Assembly: GCA_001603955.1 (NCBI GenBank)
Contig: LVAA01000014.1
Span: 83,906-147,905, forward strand
Source of the DNA: Syntrophobacterales bacterium Delta_02
Lineage (GTDB): Bacteria > Desulfobacterota > Syntrophorhabdia > Syntrophorhabdales > Syntrophorhabdaceae
Direction of reading: 5' to 3'
Length of the DNA stretch: 64,000 nucleotides
A program made the translations under genes and the position numbers. How positions within the stretch are numbered: position 1 is the first letter of the stretch; each line of letters begins with the position of its first letter. The notes beneath the pieces are model-generated. The model ran no database searches and was not told the origin of the DNA. It saw only the letters and a program-made list of their open reading frames with translations. Of this stretch, positions 34,778 to 42,251 are shown piece by piece.

Positions 34778-36520
34778 ATGACCCGTTCCATCCATGAAAG
34801 GGCACACCGGGCGGGGATCGCCCCTGCCTCGCGGCTGCGTCCCGAAACGTGGCTGATGATCCGGTGGATCAATCCCTGGGCGATGACGGTTGTTTCCGTG
34901 GCCATGGCCTTTCTGAGCCCATTTGCGGCATTCTGTCTCTTCGGCGCCGGCCTCGTCGTGCAGCTCATGGCATCGACGAATTCACCCGCGCCCGTTTTTG
35001 CGCGCCGTGAGGGCGAGGCCGCCGTGCTTCTCGGTAAGGACCAATACGGCCTGCCCGTCATGCTCCCCATCGGGGAGATCACCCGCCACGGGATGCTCAT
35101 CGGTACGACAGGTTCCGGCAAGACAACCGCCATCAGAAGCATCGCCGATTCCATCATGAGACTTGGGGGAGGCTTCTGTTTCATCGACGGCAAATCGGAC
35201 GTCACCGACACCTACGAAGTTCTCTACGAGATCGTAGAGAAGTGCGACCGCGTGGAGGATCTTCTGGTGCTCAATTTCCTCAACCCCTCCCAGTCCCACA
35301 CGTTCAACTTCATGACCTGCGGCGACGCCGATTTTCTCTCCGAGATCATGACGGGGTTCCTCAAGCAGGCCGAAGGGGATCAGGTCTACTGGCAGGAGCG
35401 GGGCAAGATACTCATGAAAGCGGTCCTTACCCAGCTTGTTTACAGGAGAGACAACCCCGAGGTTTTTGGGGAGTACGTTCTCACGCCATCAGAGGTGCGA
35501 AGGTGCCTGTCTTTCGACGCACTCCTGTCGCTTGAGGCGGACGAAAGATATCCTCTGTATGACGAAGGCCGCCCGGTGAAGGCCCGGCTGAGGGCGCTAC
35601 TTGGCGACCTGCCCGGCTGGGAGGAATACCGCAACAGGGGCCAGGGCAGGATGTCCCCCGCGGCCGGGGAGGCCCTCAGGCAGTACGGGTTCTTCGTTCA
35701 GCAGTGGGGTGCCCCGCTGGATCTCCTTGCCGGGACGTTCAACAGGATCTTCGATACAGACGCTCCCGAGATCGACATGGTGGACGTGGTCTCCAACAGC
35801 CGTATCCTTGTCGTTCTCCTTCCCTCATTGTCATATTCAATTTCGACCCTTCAGGCTTTGGGAAGGCTTACCCTCAACGCCTTCAGGATCGCGCTGACCA
35901 CGGCGCTAGGGACCAGGGTAGAGGGGAATTACGAAGAGATACGGCGTGACGTCCGCCGCCGCAGGCCCTCGGTTCCCTTTACTCTCATTGCTGACGAATA
36001 CGGTTCCTATGCCGTCGAAGGGTTCGATACCATCCTTGCGCAGGGGCGCTCCCTCGGTTTCGGTGTCATCATATCCGTCCAGGAACTCGCGTCGCTCTTC
36101 AAGGCTTCGGAAACGGACGCGAAACGGCTCATCGGAAACACGAACTACAAGGTCGTCATGAAGGTGGAAGACACGGACACGGCAAAATTCCTGACAGAGC
36201 GGGCGGGCGAATCCTTTTTCATGATGCCCAACGTCCGAAACGACAGCAAGATGATGGAGAGCCTCGGCAACTGGGACGGTACCTATGCCTTTCAAAAAGG
36301 CAGCCGCGTAGAGATGAGAGACCTGGCCGGGCTCAATGTCGGTGAAGGGTATATCTTTGCCGGAGATGAGGTGAGACGGTTCAGAACGCGCTACATTCCC
36401 CCGAGGGGTGACGTGAAGGAATTGAGATTGATGAAGTATGTGAAAAGGCAGACGGTGGACGCCCCGCAGGAGCGAGGACCTACAGGCCGGTGTTGCCGAG
36501 ATACAGGCCACATCGTGTGA
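34778..36520 (+). CDS. Type IV coupling protein-like ATPase (DotL/TrbC/TraD family)
   Basis: 580 residues. Two membrane helices within about 28-65, then an AAA-type motor: Walker A GTTGSGKT near residue 109, a FIDGKSD strand, Walker B FTLIADEYG near 405, and a conserved LAQGRSLGFGVIISVQELASL segment typical of VirD4/TraD proteins. Coupling proteins bring DNA-protein or protein substrates to the type IV channel. First gene of the locus; its 3' end overlaps a convergent small gene by 41 bases. Upstream SD is weak. Confidence 0.85.
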   Translation: MTRSIHERAHRAGIAPASRLRPETWLMIRWINPWAMTVVSVAMAFLSPFAAFCLFGAGLVVQLMASTNSPAPVFARREGEAAVLLGKDQYGLPVMLPIGEITRHGMLIGTTGSGKTTAIRSIADSIMRLGGGFCFIDGKSDVTDTYEVLYEIVEKCDRVEDLLVLNFLNPSQSHTFNFMTCGDADFLSEIMTGFLKQAEGDQVYWQERGKILMKAVLTQLVYRRDNPEVFGEYVLTPSEVRRCLSFDALLSLEADERYPLYDEGRPVKARLRALLGDLPGWEEYRNRGQGRMSPAAGEALRQYGFFVQQWGAPLDLLAGTFNRIFDTDAPEIDMVDVVSNSRILVVLLPSLSYSISTLQALGRLTLNAFRIALTTALGTRVEGNYEEIRRDVRRRRPSVPFTLIADEYGSYAVEGFDTILAQGRSLGFGVIISVQELASLFKASETDAKRLIGNTNYKVVMKVEDTDTAKFLTERAGESFFMMPNVRNDSKMMESLGNWDGTYAFQKGSRVEMRDLAGLNVGEGYIFAGDEVRRFRTRYIPPRGDVKELRLMKYVKRQTVDAPQERGPTGRCCRDTGHIV

Positions 36521-36734
36521 GAGTGGAGATGACTATCCACGAGGTCAGCTTGTAGCATGTCAGGAAGGCCCCGACGATGATCATCTTTCCGCCCCCGGCT
36601 CCTCCCTTCGCGGCGTCATTTCCGCTGGCAAGCCGTATGAGGCCCTTGATGATAAGGAAGGTTCCCAGAACGGGCATAAGGGGGGAGACCATGGTTTGTA
36701 TGTTGCCGATCAGTGTTGTGATCAATTCGGTCAT
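36480..36734 (-). CDS. Small DotE/DotP-like membrane protein on the opposite strand
   Basis: 84 residues, reverse strand. Two hydrophobic segments (VSPLMPVLGTFLIIKGLIRLASG and KMIIVGAFLTCYKLTSWIVIS) flank a short polar, Gly-rich loop (NDAAKGGAGGG). The same layout, with LIIxG then a small-residue loop, occurs in the forward-strand protein at 39698 and in the IcmC/DotE and IcmD/DotP family. No clear ribosome site; period-8 repeats start just upstream. Orientation against the operon is odd, but the sequence is too protein-like to dismiss. Confidence 0.55.
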   Translation of the reverse strand: MTELITTLIGNIQTMVSPLMPVLGTFLIIKGLIRLASGNDAAKGGAGGGKMIIVGAFLTCYKLTSWIVISTLTRCGLYLGNTGL

Positions 36735-36740
36735 AAGTAC

Positions 36741-36772
36741 GGTTCAAGGGTTCAAGGGTTCAAGGGTTCAAA
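36741..36772. repeat. Octad tandem repeat (GGTTCAAG, 4 units)
   Basis: Three exact GGTTCAAG units and a fourth GGTTCAAA. The unit is a rotation of the one at 25737-25760. Sits between the small reverse gene and the DotI-like gene. Confidence 0.7.
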
Positions 36773-36833
36773 CCGTCGACAGCACAAATAGCCAGGTGTT
36801 CGATGGTGCTATTTATCATATAGCAGGAGATGG

Positions 36834-37520
36834 ATGGCTGTTTTCAGGAAAGAGAAGAAGGCTCCGGCACCGGACGGCGGCGAGGTTCTTGCGATAGAAG
36901 TGGGAATATTCCGGGGGTTGAGGCTTACCTCCCGGGTCCTGCTTATCATTCCCGTTGCCACGGTGGTTCTCAGCGTCATCATGGTAGTGGCGTCGATCGT
37001 TATCGTGGTTGTCGGAAAAGGGAAGGACAAGATCGTCTTCATGGATTCCACGGGAAGGCCATCTCTGGTCCGTGTCGACGATCCCGAGAAGATCCACTGG
37101 CCCGAGCTTGAGATCTTCTGCAGGGACGCGATCAGGGACATCCTCGGTTGGACCTACGTGGAGGTGAGATCGCAGGGCGATTTCACCAACCGGATAAATC
37201 GCGTGTCGAAGCGTTTCGATCCCGCGTCCTTCAAGGCCTTTTACGAGCCGTACCGGGACAATTACCTTAAGTCCCTGTCGGATCAGAAGCTCATCGTGAC
37301 CGCTGAGTGGAATGCCCTCAAGGACTCGAAGGTACGCGGCAAGGAAGCGGTCGTTCTTGCCTCGGTCAGGCTCAATGCCGTCCGTGTCGTCGGCGAGGAA
37401 GCGGCGAGCGAAGACCTCAAGGTGAAGACGTACGAGATAAAGCTGTACAAAGGAGCGCGCAGTGTGGAGAACCCTTTCGGCCTGTATATTGTCCGTTTTT
37501 CTGAACCTGCCGGTGGTTGA
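36834..37520 (+). CDS. DotI/IcmL (TraM)-like inner-membrane protein
   Basis: 228 residues from ATG 36834. Cytoplasmic N-terminus, one membrane helix at about 35-60 (VLLIIPVATVVLSVIMVVASIVIVVV), then a periplasmic domain with WPELEIFCRDAIRDILGWTYVEV and F.PYRDNYLKSL. This matches DotI/IcmL, the VirB8-like subunit of type IVB systems. It overlaps the next gene by 59 bases. Role: part of the inner-membrane ring. Confidence 0.75.
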   Translation: MAVFRKEKKAPAPDGGEVLAIEVGIFRGLRLTSRVLLIIPVATVVLSVIMVVASIVIVVVGKGKDKIVFMDSTGRPSLVRVDDPEKIHWPELEIFCRDAIRDILGWTYVEVRSQGDFTNRINRVSKRFDPASFKAFYEPYRDNYLKSLSDQKLIVTAEWNALKDSKVRGKEAVVLASVRLNAVRVVGEEAASEDLKVKTYEIKLYKGARSVENPFGLYIVRFSEPAGG

Positions 37521-38310
37521 GGGCGCGCCGGACGCGCCTCAGGAGATCCCGAAGCAGCAGACGGAGGGTCAGATCGTTGTCCCTCCCTTCGACCTTCCCG
37601 AGAAGGACATTGTCGAGATGAAGGAGAAAGTGCGGCGCGTCAAGCCGCTCATAGAAAAGGATTGCGAGCTGTCCCGCATGAGGGTGAGGGATATCGACGA
37701 AGTGCCCGGTGTCGTGCCTACCATCCGTCTGGCCTACGGGTACGGGAGCGTCATCAATCTTCCCTACAGTTTCGGCGTCGACGATATCGCGATAGGCTCC
37801 CGGGAGAAATTCTCCATTGAGGTCAGGGGTAATTCCCTCATCATCTTTCCGGTGAAGGAATTCAAGTCCACGAACATCATCGTGTTCGAAAGATCGGAGG
37901 GCGAGGAAGTGCCCCACCATTATCTGCTTGTCGAGGATGGAGCGTCGGGAGAGGCGGACCTTACGGTCACCGTCACACGGGGAAGCATGAGCGGCGTAAC
38001 AGACACGACAGAGGCCATGGTGCGTATCATCACGACACGCTGTATCCCGGAGAAGGGTTCCGCCGAAGACATCCTCCTTGGGGACAGGTCGCCGTCGCTG
38101 ACGGATCTCGGGGATTATCCCTTTATACGGATGATGAAACTCATGAAGCCCGAGCTCCATGTCTTCATGATCGCCGGAAAGGTGATGCCCGTGGGCGATG
38201 CCGAGTTTGCCATGGACCTCGGCAACGGGACCAGCATCGTGGCCTCGCGGAGCCGGGAAATCACCGTAAGGAGGGTGGCGGATGGCAAGACGTTCACAAG
38301 CAGCCATTAA
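37462..38310 (+). CDS. DotH/IcmK (TraN)-like outer-membrane core protein
   Basis: 282 residues, GTG start with AGGAG upstream. Signal peptide (TLSACILSVFLNLPVVEG), then a beta-rich protein with LPEKDIVEMKEKVRRV near the N-terminus and IRLAYGYGSVINLPYSFGVDDIAIGS, comparable to the beta domain of DotH/TraN and VirB9. DotH forms the outer-membrane core with DotC and DotD. A little shorter than Legionella DotH. Family assigned from pattern and from position between DotI- and DotC-like genes. Confidence 0.68.
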   Translation: MWRTLSACILSVFLNLPVVEGAPDAPQEIPKQQTEGQIVVPPFDLPEKDIVEMKEKVRRVKPLIEKDCELSRMRVRDIDEVPGVVPTIRLAYGYGSVINLPYSFGVDDIAIGSREKFSIEVRGNSLIIFPVKEFKSTNIIVFERSEGEEVPHHYLLVEDGASGEADLTVTVTRGSMSGVTDTTEAMVRIITTRCIPEKGSAEDILLGDRSPSLTDLGDYPFIRMMKLMKPELHVFMIAGKVMPVGDAEFAMDLGNGTSIVASRSREITVRRVADGKTFTSSH

Positions 38311-38554
38311 CTGCTGCGCGGCTTTTCTTGTGCTGGTCTGGGGCTCCATATCGCCTCTCGTGGCGCAAGCTCAGGATGGACCAGAGGGAGCCGTTCCCGA
38401 CGCCCGCCGCTTTCCCCTCATACGTGCCCTTTCGCGGCAGATCGCCTTCGTGAGGTCCTTCTCGGTGGAATATCCCTTTCAGTTCCGGCAGGAGGCCGGG
38501 GCAGGGGTGACCGGCGCGCCTGCCGCCACTGACGGAAAGGCACGTGGAAAATGA
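38282..38554 (+). CDS. Small exported protein of unknown function
   Basis: 90 residues with a signal peptide (AAINCCAAFLVLVWGSISPLVAQAQ). The mature part is only about 60 residues. AAGGAGG lies about 8 bases before ATG 38282. It overlaps the gene before by 29 bases and the one after by ATGA. No family recognised; position suggests a small core-complex part. Confidence 0.6.
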   Translation: MARRSQAAINCCAAFLVLVWGSISPLVAQAQDGPEGAVPDARRFPLIRALSRQIAFVRSFSVEYPFQFRQEAGAGVTGAPAATDGKARGK

Positions 38555-39207
38555 GAGCGGGTATGGGAAGAAACAGGCTCCTCTTTTCGCTCGTCGGTAT
38601 CACGGCCCTCGCAGCGATCTTTCTCGGCGGGACCGGATGCGCCCCCACTATCAGGGCAATGCCTGAGGATGTCATCGAGTCGGAAGCCGTCCGGATCGCT
38701 CGGGAAGAAGGCAGAGAGCAGGGCAGGCGGGAAGGCTCGCGCCTCTGCAGGGAGGAGCTGGATGAGCGCTTGCGGGACTTCGTTCGGAGCTACCGCGATG
38801 GGCTTCTGTATCTCGAATTGACGAAGGGCGGGGCCATCGTACCGGCACAGGTGAGGCTCATCTACAACCCGGCTAAGATAAGCAGGGACGGGAGCAGCTA
38901 CTCGGCACCGACCCTCGTCTGGAAGATCGTGTCACCCCCCCGGTTCGTCTCCGATGGGTCAGGGGAAGGTTGGCTCGGCAGGGACCGGGCCAATTTCTGC
39001 TACTTTCTGGTAGATTCATTCCCCACGGAGGCAGAGGCCTTTCAATTCGTTGGTAGCTCCCCGAAGCCCGACGACGTATTCCTGACAACAGCGCCTCACG
39101 GCGACGGTGGAAAATGGGCAGTGATCGGAAAGACGTTAAAGGCAAGGTGCGATATGGCGATGGCGTTCTACAGGAAACTCGGCCGCCAGACGGTCCGGGT
39201 GGAATAG
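38551..39207 (+). CDS. DotC (TraI of IncI)-like lipoprotein
   Basis: 218 residues. Lipobox LGGTGC near residue 30 predicts an outer-membrane lipoprotein. Charged helix REEGREQGRREGSRLCREELDERLRDFVRSYRDGLLYLEL, then a segment PAQVRLIYNPAKISRDGSSYSAPTLVWKIVSPPRFV. DotC helps DotD place DotH in the outer membrane. The match is by layout (lipoprotein, RDG...L, YNP) and context. Confidence 0.65.
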   Translation: MRAGMGRNRLLFSLVGITALAAIFLGGTGCAPTIRAMPEDVIESEAVRIAREEGREQGRREGSRLCREELDERLRDFVRSYRDGLLYLELTKGGAIVPAQVRLIYNPAKISRDGSSYSAPTLVWKIVSPPRFVSDGSGEGWLGRDRANFCYFLVDSFPTEAEAFQFVGSSPKPDDVFLTTAPHGDGGKWAVIGKTLKARCDMAMAFYRKLGRQTVRVE

Positions 39208-39216
39208 GAGTCGAAA

Positions 39217-39696
39217 TTGCTTGTCAGATACCTGCCGGGCAGACTTGACGAAAGGATTCCGGTACCCGTTCAAAAAAAGATAGTGTTTCACGGACGCGAG
39301 GGAGGGAACAGGGGGAAGCTCGTCTTCGAGACAGCGGACGGGAAGAGGCAGGAGATCAGTCTCGGTCATTGCACCCCTCTCATGTCGAAACAGAAAAGGA
39401 CGACGATGTGGCTGAAGATGGCGGGCCTCATCGTCCTGCTCATAGCCTTTTGTGCCGGGGGATACGGCATCGCCCTGGAAGCGTTTTCACAGGGTCTTGC
39501 TGGTCTGAATGTCATCACGGTGTTCCAGCTTATCATCAGCAGCGGCCTTGTCGTGTACGTGTCCCTGTCTTTCAAGGCCGTTGTAGAAAGGTGCCTCTAC
39601 GGAGGCCTCTCGTTTGACGGGGGCGACATCTATTTCCAGTCTGACGATGAAAGGGCGATGTTCGCGGACATATTGAAGAAAGAAGAGAGGAGGTAA
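39217..39696 (+). CDS. Two-helix membrane protein of unknown function
   Basis: 159 residues from TTG 39217, with TAGGAG 6 bases upstream. N-terminal soluble part of about 60 residues with alternating beta strands, then two helices at about 64-85 (WLKMAGLIVLLIAFCAGGYGIAL) and 97-118, then a short acidic tail. No family recognised. Fits as an accessory inner-membrane subunit of the secretion system. Confidence 0.6.
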   Translation: MLVRYLPGRLDERIPVPVQKKIVFHGREGGNRGKLVFETADGKRQEISLGHCTPLMSKQKRTTMWLKMAGLIVLLIAFCAGGYGIALEAFSQGLAGLNVITVFQLIISSGLVVYVSLSFKAVVERCLYGGLSFDGGDIYFQSDDERAMFADILKKEERR

Positions 39697-39697
39697 C

Positions 39698-40090
39698 ATG
39701 ATCCCTGCATCAATGAAGACAAAATTGGAGAGCTTGAGGAGCCCGTGGAGGTTCTGTCTTCCCGCCGCACTGTGCCTGTTGTTCGGCTCCGTGCATGTTC
39801 GGGACGGATGGGCACAGACATTCAACGAGAGCCGGTGGGCTACGGAGACCACCGATGCCGGGGAGTTCCTGAGCAACCTTGCCAATATAATCATGTACGG
39901 TCTCCTTGCCATTTCCTTTTGCGCGGGGACGGGTCTCATCATATGGGGTTTTGTGGTCATGGCCAACAAGGACAACAATCCACAGGGAGCGCATGGTGCC
40001 TGGAAGAAGGTTGCTTTTGGAGGCTGCCTCGTGTCGACCTCGGCGATCCTCGGGATCATCAAGGCAACGATGACGGCGAGCGCCGGATAG
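39698..40090 (+). CDS. DotE/DotP (TraQ/TraR)-like membrane protein with signal peptide
   Basis: 130 residues. A cleavable-looking N-terminus (FCLPAALCLLFGSVHVRDGWAQ) then two helices (NIIMYGLLAISFCAGTGLIIWGFVVMAN and VAFGGCLVSTSAILGIIKATM) joined by KDNNPQGAHGAWKK. This is the layout of IcmC/DotE and IcmD/DotP, small Gly-rich membrane proteins of type IVB systems. Similar to the reverse-strand protein at 36480-36734. Confidence 0.65.
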   Translation: MIPASMKTKLESLRSPWRFCLPAALCLLFGSVHVRDGWAQTFNESRWATETTDAGEFLSNLANIIMYGLLAISFCAGTGLIIWGFVVMANKDNNPQGAHGAWKKVAFGGCLVSTSAILGIIKATMTASAG

Positions 40091-40096
40091 GCCGCC

Positions 40097-40417
40097 ATGG
40101 ATCCCGCGACGCGACGCGACTACCGGAACGTGAACAGTGCCATCATCGTGCCAAGGCTCAACATATCCCTGGAAGACCTGATCATCTGCATCTGCCCCGC
40201 CATGCTTGGCAACGGTATTGCGTCGCTCTTGTCCTGTATCTCGGAGGAGATCGGTGTTTTCGTCATCACGACGGGCATATGCGGGTCCGTTGCCCTCTAT
40301 GTCTTCGCGCGGGGGAAGAGAAAGGAGGAGATGAGGCAAAAGGGGTGCAGCCGCTCAGGCGTGTTGAGGAGATACCTTGCATATCTTCTTGGTGCCGAAT
40401 GGCTGCGATGCAGGTAG
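40097..40417 (+). CDS. Small membrane protein, IcmT- or VirB3-like
   Basis: 106 residues with two adjacent hydrophobic segments at about 27-70 (DLIICICPAMLGNGIASLL, IGVFVITTGICGSVALYVFA) and a basic C-terminus (RRYLAYLLGAEWLRCR). Size and topology suit IcmT or a VirB3/TraL-type subunit; sequence alone does not decide. Ends directly before the DotB-like gene. Confidence 0.5.
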   Translation: MDPATRRDYRNVNSAIIVPRLNISLEDLIICICPAMLGNGIASLLSCISEEIGVFVITTGICGSVALYVFARGKRKEEMRQKGCSRSGVLRRYLAYLLGAEWLRCR

Positions 40418-41491
40418 ATGATGGACAACTTTCTCGACGACATTATCGACAGGGCGATCGAGGAGGACGCCTCCGATATTTACATCCAATCGGAGAGCCC
40501 GGTGTTCTTAAGGATAGGCGGGTACATGGCCGCGGCCGCCGTTCCTCCCGAAGGATACGAGATAGACGAGGCGATAGAGCGGATCCTCAAGGTTTCCGGT
40601 GCCCGGGCGCAGCTCTACGACAGGGAGGAGAAGGACCTGTCCTACACGAGACAGGTGGGTAACGGCGCAGGGAAGAGGACCTTCAGGTTTCGTGTCAACC
40701 TGTGCATGACGAAAAAAGGGATTTCCATTGTCATGAGGCGCCTGAAGTCCGTGGAGGCTAACCCGCTCAACCTTGGCGTTCCCGGTGATCTCTTAAGGCT
40801 TGTCCTCGAGAGCCCGACGGGGGGCATCATCTTCGTTGCGGGCCCCACAGGCAGCGGCAAATCGACAACGCTTGCTTCCCTCATAGCATATCTTGTGGCA
40901 ACGAAGTGTCTCAACTGCGTCACCATAGAGGACCCCATCGAATATGACATTCCCGAAGGGATGGGCAACATCATCGAGCGCGAGGTGGGCACCACGACAC
41001 TATCATTCGAACGGGCGCTGAGGGCCGCGATGCGCCAGAGGCCCGACGTGATCCTCGTGGGTGAGGTGAGGGACCCTGAAACGGCGTCGGCAGCGATCCA
41101 GGCGGCGAAGACGGGGCACCTCGTGTTCACCACCATTCACACTCTCATGACGACGCAGGTCCCTTCACGGATAGCGTCGATGTTCCCGGTGGAAAAACAG
41201 GAGTGGATGATCCGGGAACTTACCGATGTCCTCCTCGCGGTGATGGTCCAGGTCCTGGTACCGACGGCGGGTCGCCTGGTTCTGGCCACGGAATTTCTCG
41301 ACACGAAGGATGCTGCCACCCGCGAGCTACTGGTGCGGGGTAGACATGACCTGCTCCGCCAGCAGCAGCGAAGCGGTCAGACAGGCTGGACCTTAAACCA
41401 GAGCCTGAGGGTCCTCGTCGATTCCGATCAGGTTCAGGAAGCCGAGGCCCGCAGGGCGACGAACGATCCTGCCCTGTTCATGAAAGAGTGA
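40418..41491 (+). CDS. dotB: DotB/TraJ-like secretion ATPase (PilT/VirB11 superfamily)
   Basis: 357 residues. Starts MMDNFLDDIIDRAIEEDASDIYIQSESPV, as DotB and PilT proteins do. Walker A GPTGSGKS near 143-150, Asp box TIEDPIEYDIPE, Walker B RPDVILVGEVRDPETA, His box TTIHT. It is a hexameric cytoplasmic motor, expected to work with the DotO-like ATPase and the coupling protein. Assigned as DotB and not PilT because it lies among Dot-like genes and a separate PilT-like gene exists at 58680. Confidence 0.85.
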   Translation: MMDNFLDDIIDRAIEEDASDIYIQSESPVFLRIGGYMAAAAVPPEGYEIDEAIERILKVSGARAQLYDREEKDLSYTRQVGNGAGKRTFRFRVNLCMTKKGISIVMRRLKSVEANPLNLGVPGDLLRLVLESPTGGIIFVAGPTGSGKSTTLASLIAYLVATKCLNCVTIEDPIEYDIPEGMGNIIEREVGTTTLSFERALRAAMRQRPDVILVGEVRDPETASAAIQAAKTGHLVFTTIHTLMTTQVPSRIASMFPVEKQEWMIRELTDVLLAVMVQVLVPTAGRLVLATEFLDTKDAATRELLVRGRHDLLRQQQRSGQTGWTLNQSLRVLVDSDQVQEAEARRATNDPALFMKE

Positions 41492-41511
41492 GGAGGATAG
41501 GGGTAAAGGGA

Positions 41512-41539
41512 CAGGAAACATGAAACAGGAGACAGGAGC
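41512..41539. repeat. Heptad tandem repeat (CAGGAAA type, 4 units)
   Basis: Units CAGGAAA, CATGAAA, CAGGAGA and CAGGAGC, between the DotB-like gene and the promoter of the toxin-antitoxin pair. Confidence 0.55.
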
Positions 41540-41565
41540 AAGGGCAACAATACAACGTGGTGGTA

Positions 41566-41594
41566 TTGACTTAGTCCACTACTTAGTCTATTAT
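41566..41594 (+). promoter_or_regulatory. Sigma-70 promoter and operator of the Phd-PIN pair
   Basis: TTGACT (41566-41571), 17 bases, TATTAT (41589-41594). The palindrome GACT-T-AGTC overlaps the -35, and ACTTAGTC recurs between -35 and -10, a likely operator for the antitoxin. Transcription would begin at or within a base of the antitoxin ATG at 41601, giving a leaderless mRNA. Confidence 0.7.
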
Positions 41595-41600
41595 GGGTCT

Positions 41601-41831
41601 ATGAGGGTGAATATACACGAAGCCAAGACGAGATTATCAGAGTTGCTCAACCGGGTGGAAAGCGGAGAAGAGATCACTATAGCGAGGGCGGGGACACCAA
41701 TAGCGCGCCTTATTCCCATTCGGGACAAGACTGCTGAACGAGTGGCGGGAACGGCCAAAGGGAAAGTGATCATCGAAAAGAACTTCGACGAGCCATTACC
41801 CGAAGCGATCCTTCGCGAGTACGAGGGATGA
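41601..41831 (+). CDS. Antitoxin of Phd/YefM family
   Basis: 76 residues from ATG 41601 (MRVNIHEAKTRLSELLNRVESGEEITIARAGTPIARLIPI), the classic Phd/YefM fold. The frame extends to 41520 but that part is promoter and repeat sequence. No ribosome site; predicted leaderless. The C-terminal tail (about 50-76) would wrap the toxin. It overlaps the toxin gene by ATGA. Confidence 0.88.
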   Translation: MRVNIHEAKTRLSELLNRVESGEEITIARAGTPIARLIPIRDKTAERVAGTAKGKVIIEKNFDEPLPEAILREYEG

Positions 41832-42214
41832 GGCTTATTCTCGATACTCATGTGTTCCTCTGGTGGATAGTGGACAGCCCACAACTGTCATCGCCTGTGC
41901 GTGATGTCATGAGGAATCCGGCAAACGAGCTCTTCCTGAGTGTGGCTTCCGCCTGGGAGATAGCCATAAAGGTCAATCTGGGAAGGCTGCGTCTGCCGGA
42001 CAGGCCTGATCGATTCATTCCGGGCCAGTTGATGAAGAATGCTATCGAGCCGCTTCCTGTCGAGATGAGCCATGCGCTCTATGTGCCCCGGCTTCCGGCC
42101 ATCCACCGGGATCCCTTTGACCGTATCATCATAGCACAGTCAATTCTGGAAAGGATGCCTGTTGTCACGCGGGATGCCGATATAGCCAAATACAAGGCGA
42201 AGACCTTCTGGTGA
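41828..42214 (+). CDS. PIN-domain toxin (VapC-like)
   Basis: 128 residues. Acidic PIN residues: Asp6 in LDTHVFLWW, Glu in SAWEIAIKVNLGRL, Asp in HRDPFDRIIIAQS and Asp in VVTRDADIAKY. This HVFLWW subgroup is often annotated as PIN toxin paired with Phd-type antitoxins. Probably a ribonuclease neutralised by the preceding protein. It may stabilise the surrounding locus. Confidence 0.9.
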   Translation: MRLILDTHVFLWWIVDSPQLSSPVRDVMRNPANELFLSVASAWEIAIKVNLGRLRLPDRPDRFIPGQLMKNAIEPLPVEMSHALYVPRLPAIHRDPFDRIIIAQSILERMPVVTRDADIAKYKAKTFW

Positions 42215-42251
42215 CGGGCGTTAACAAGACCCGGGCTTCATCGGAAACGGG

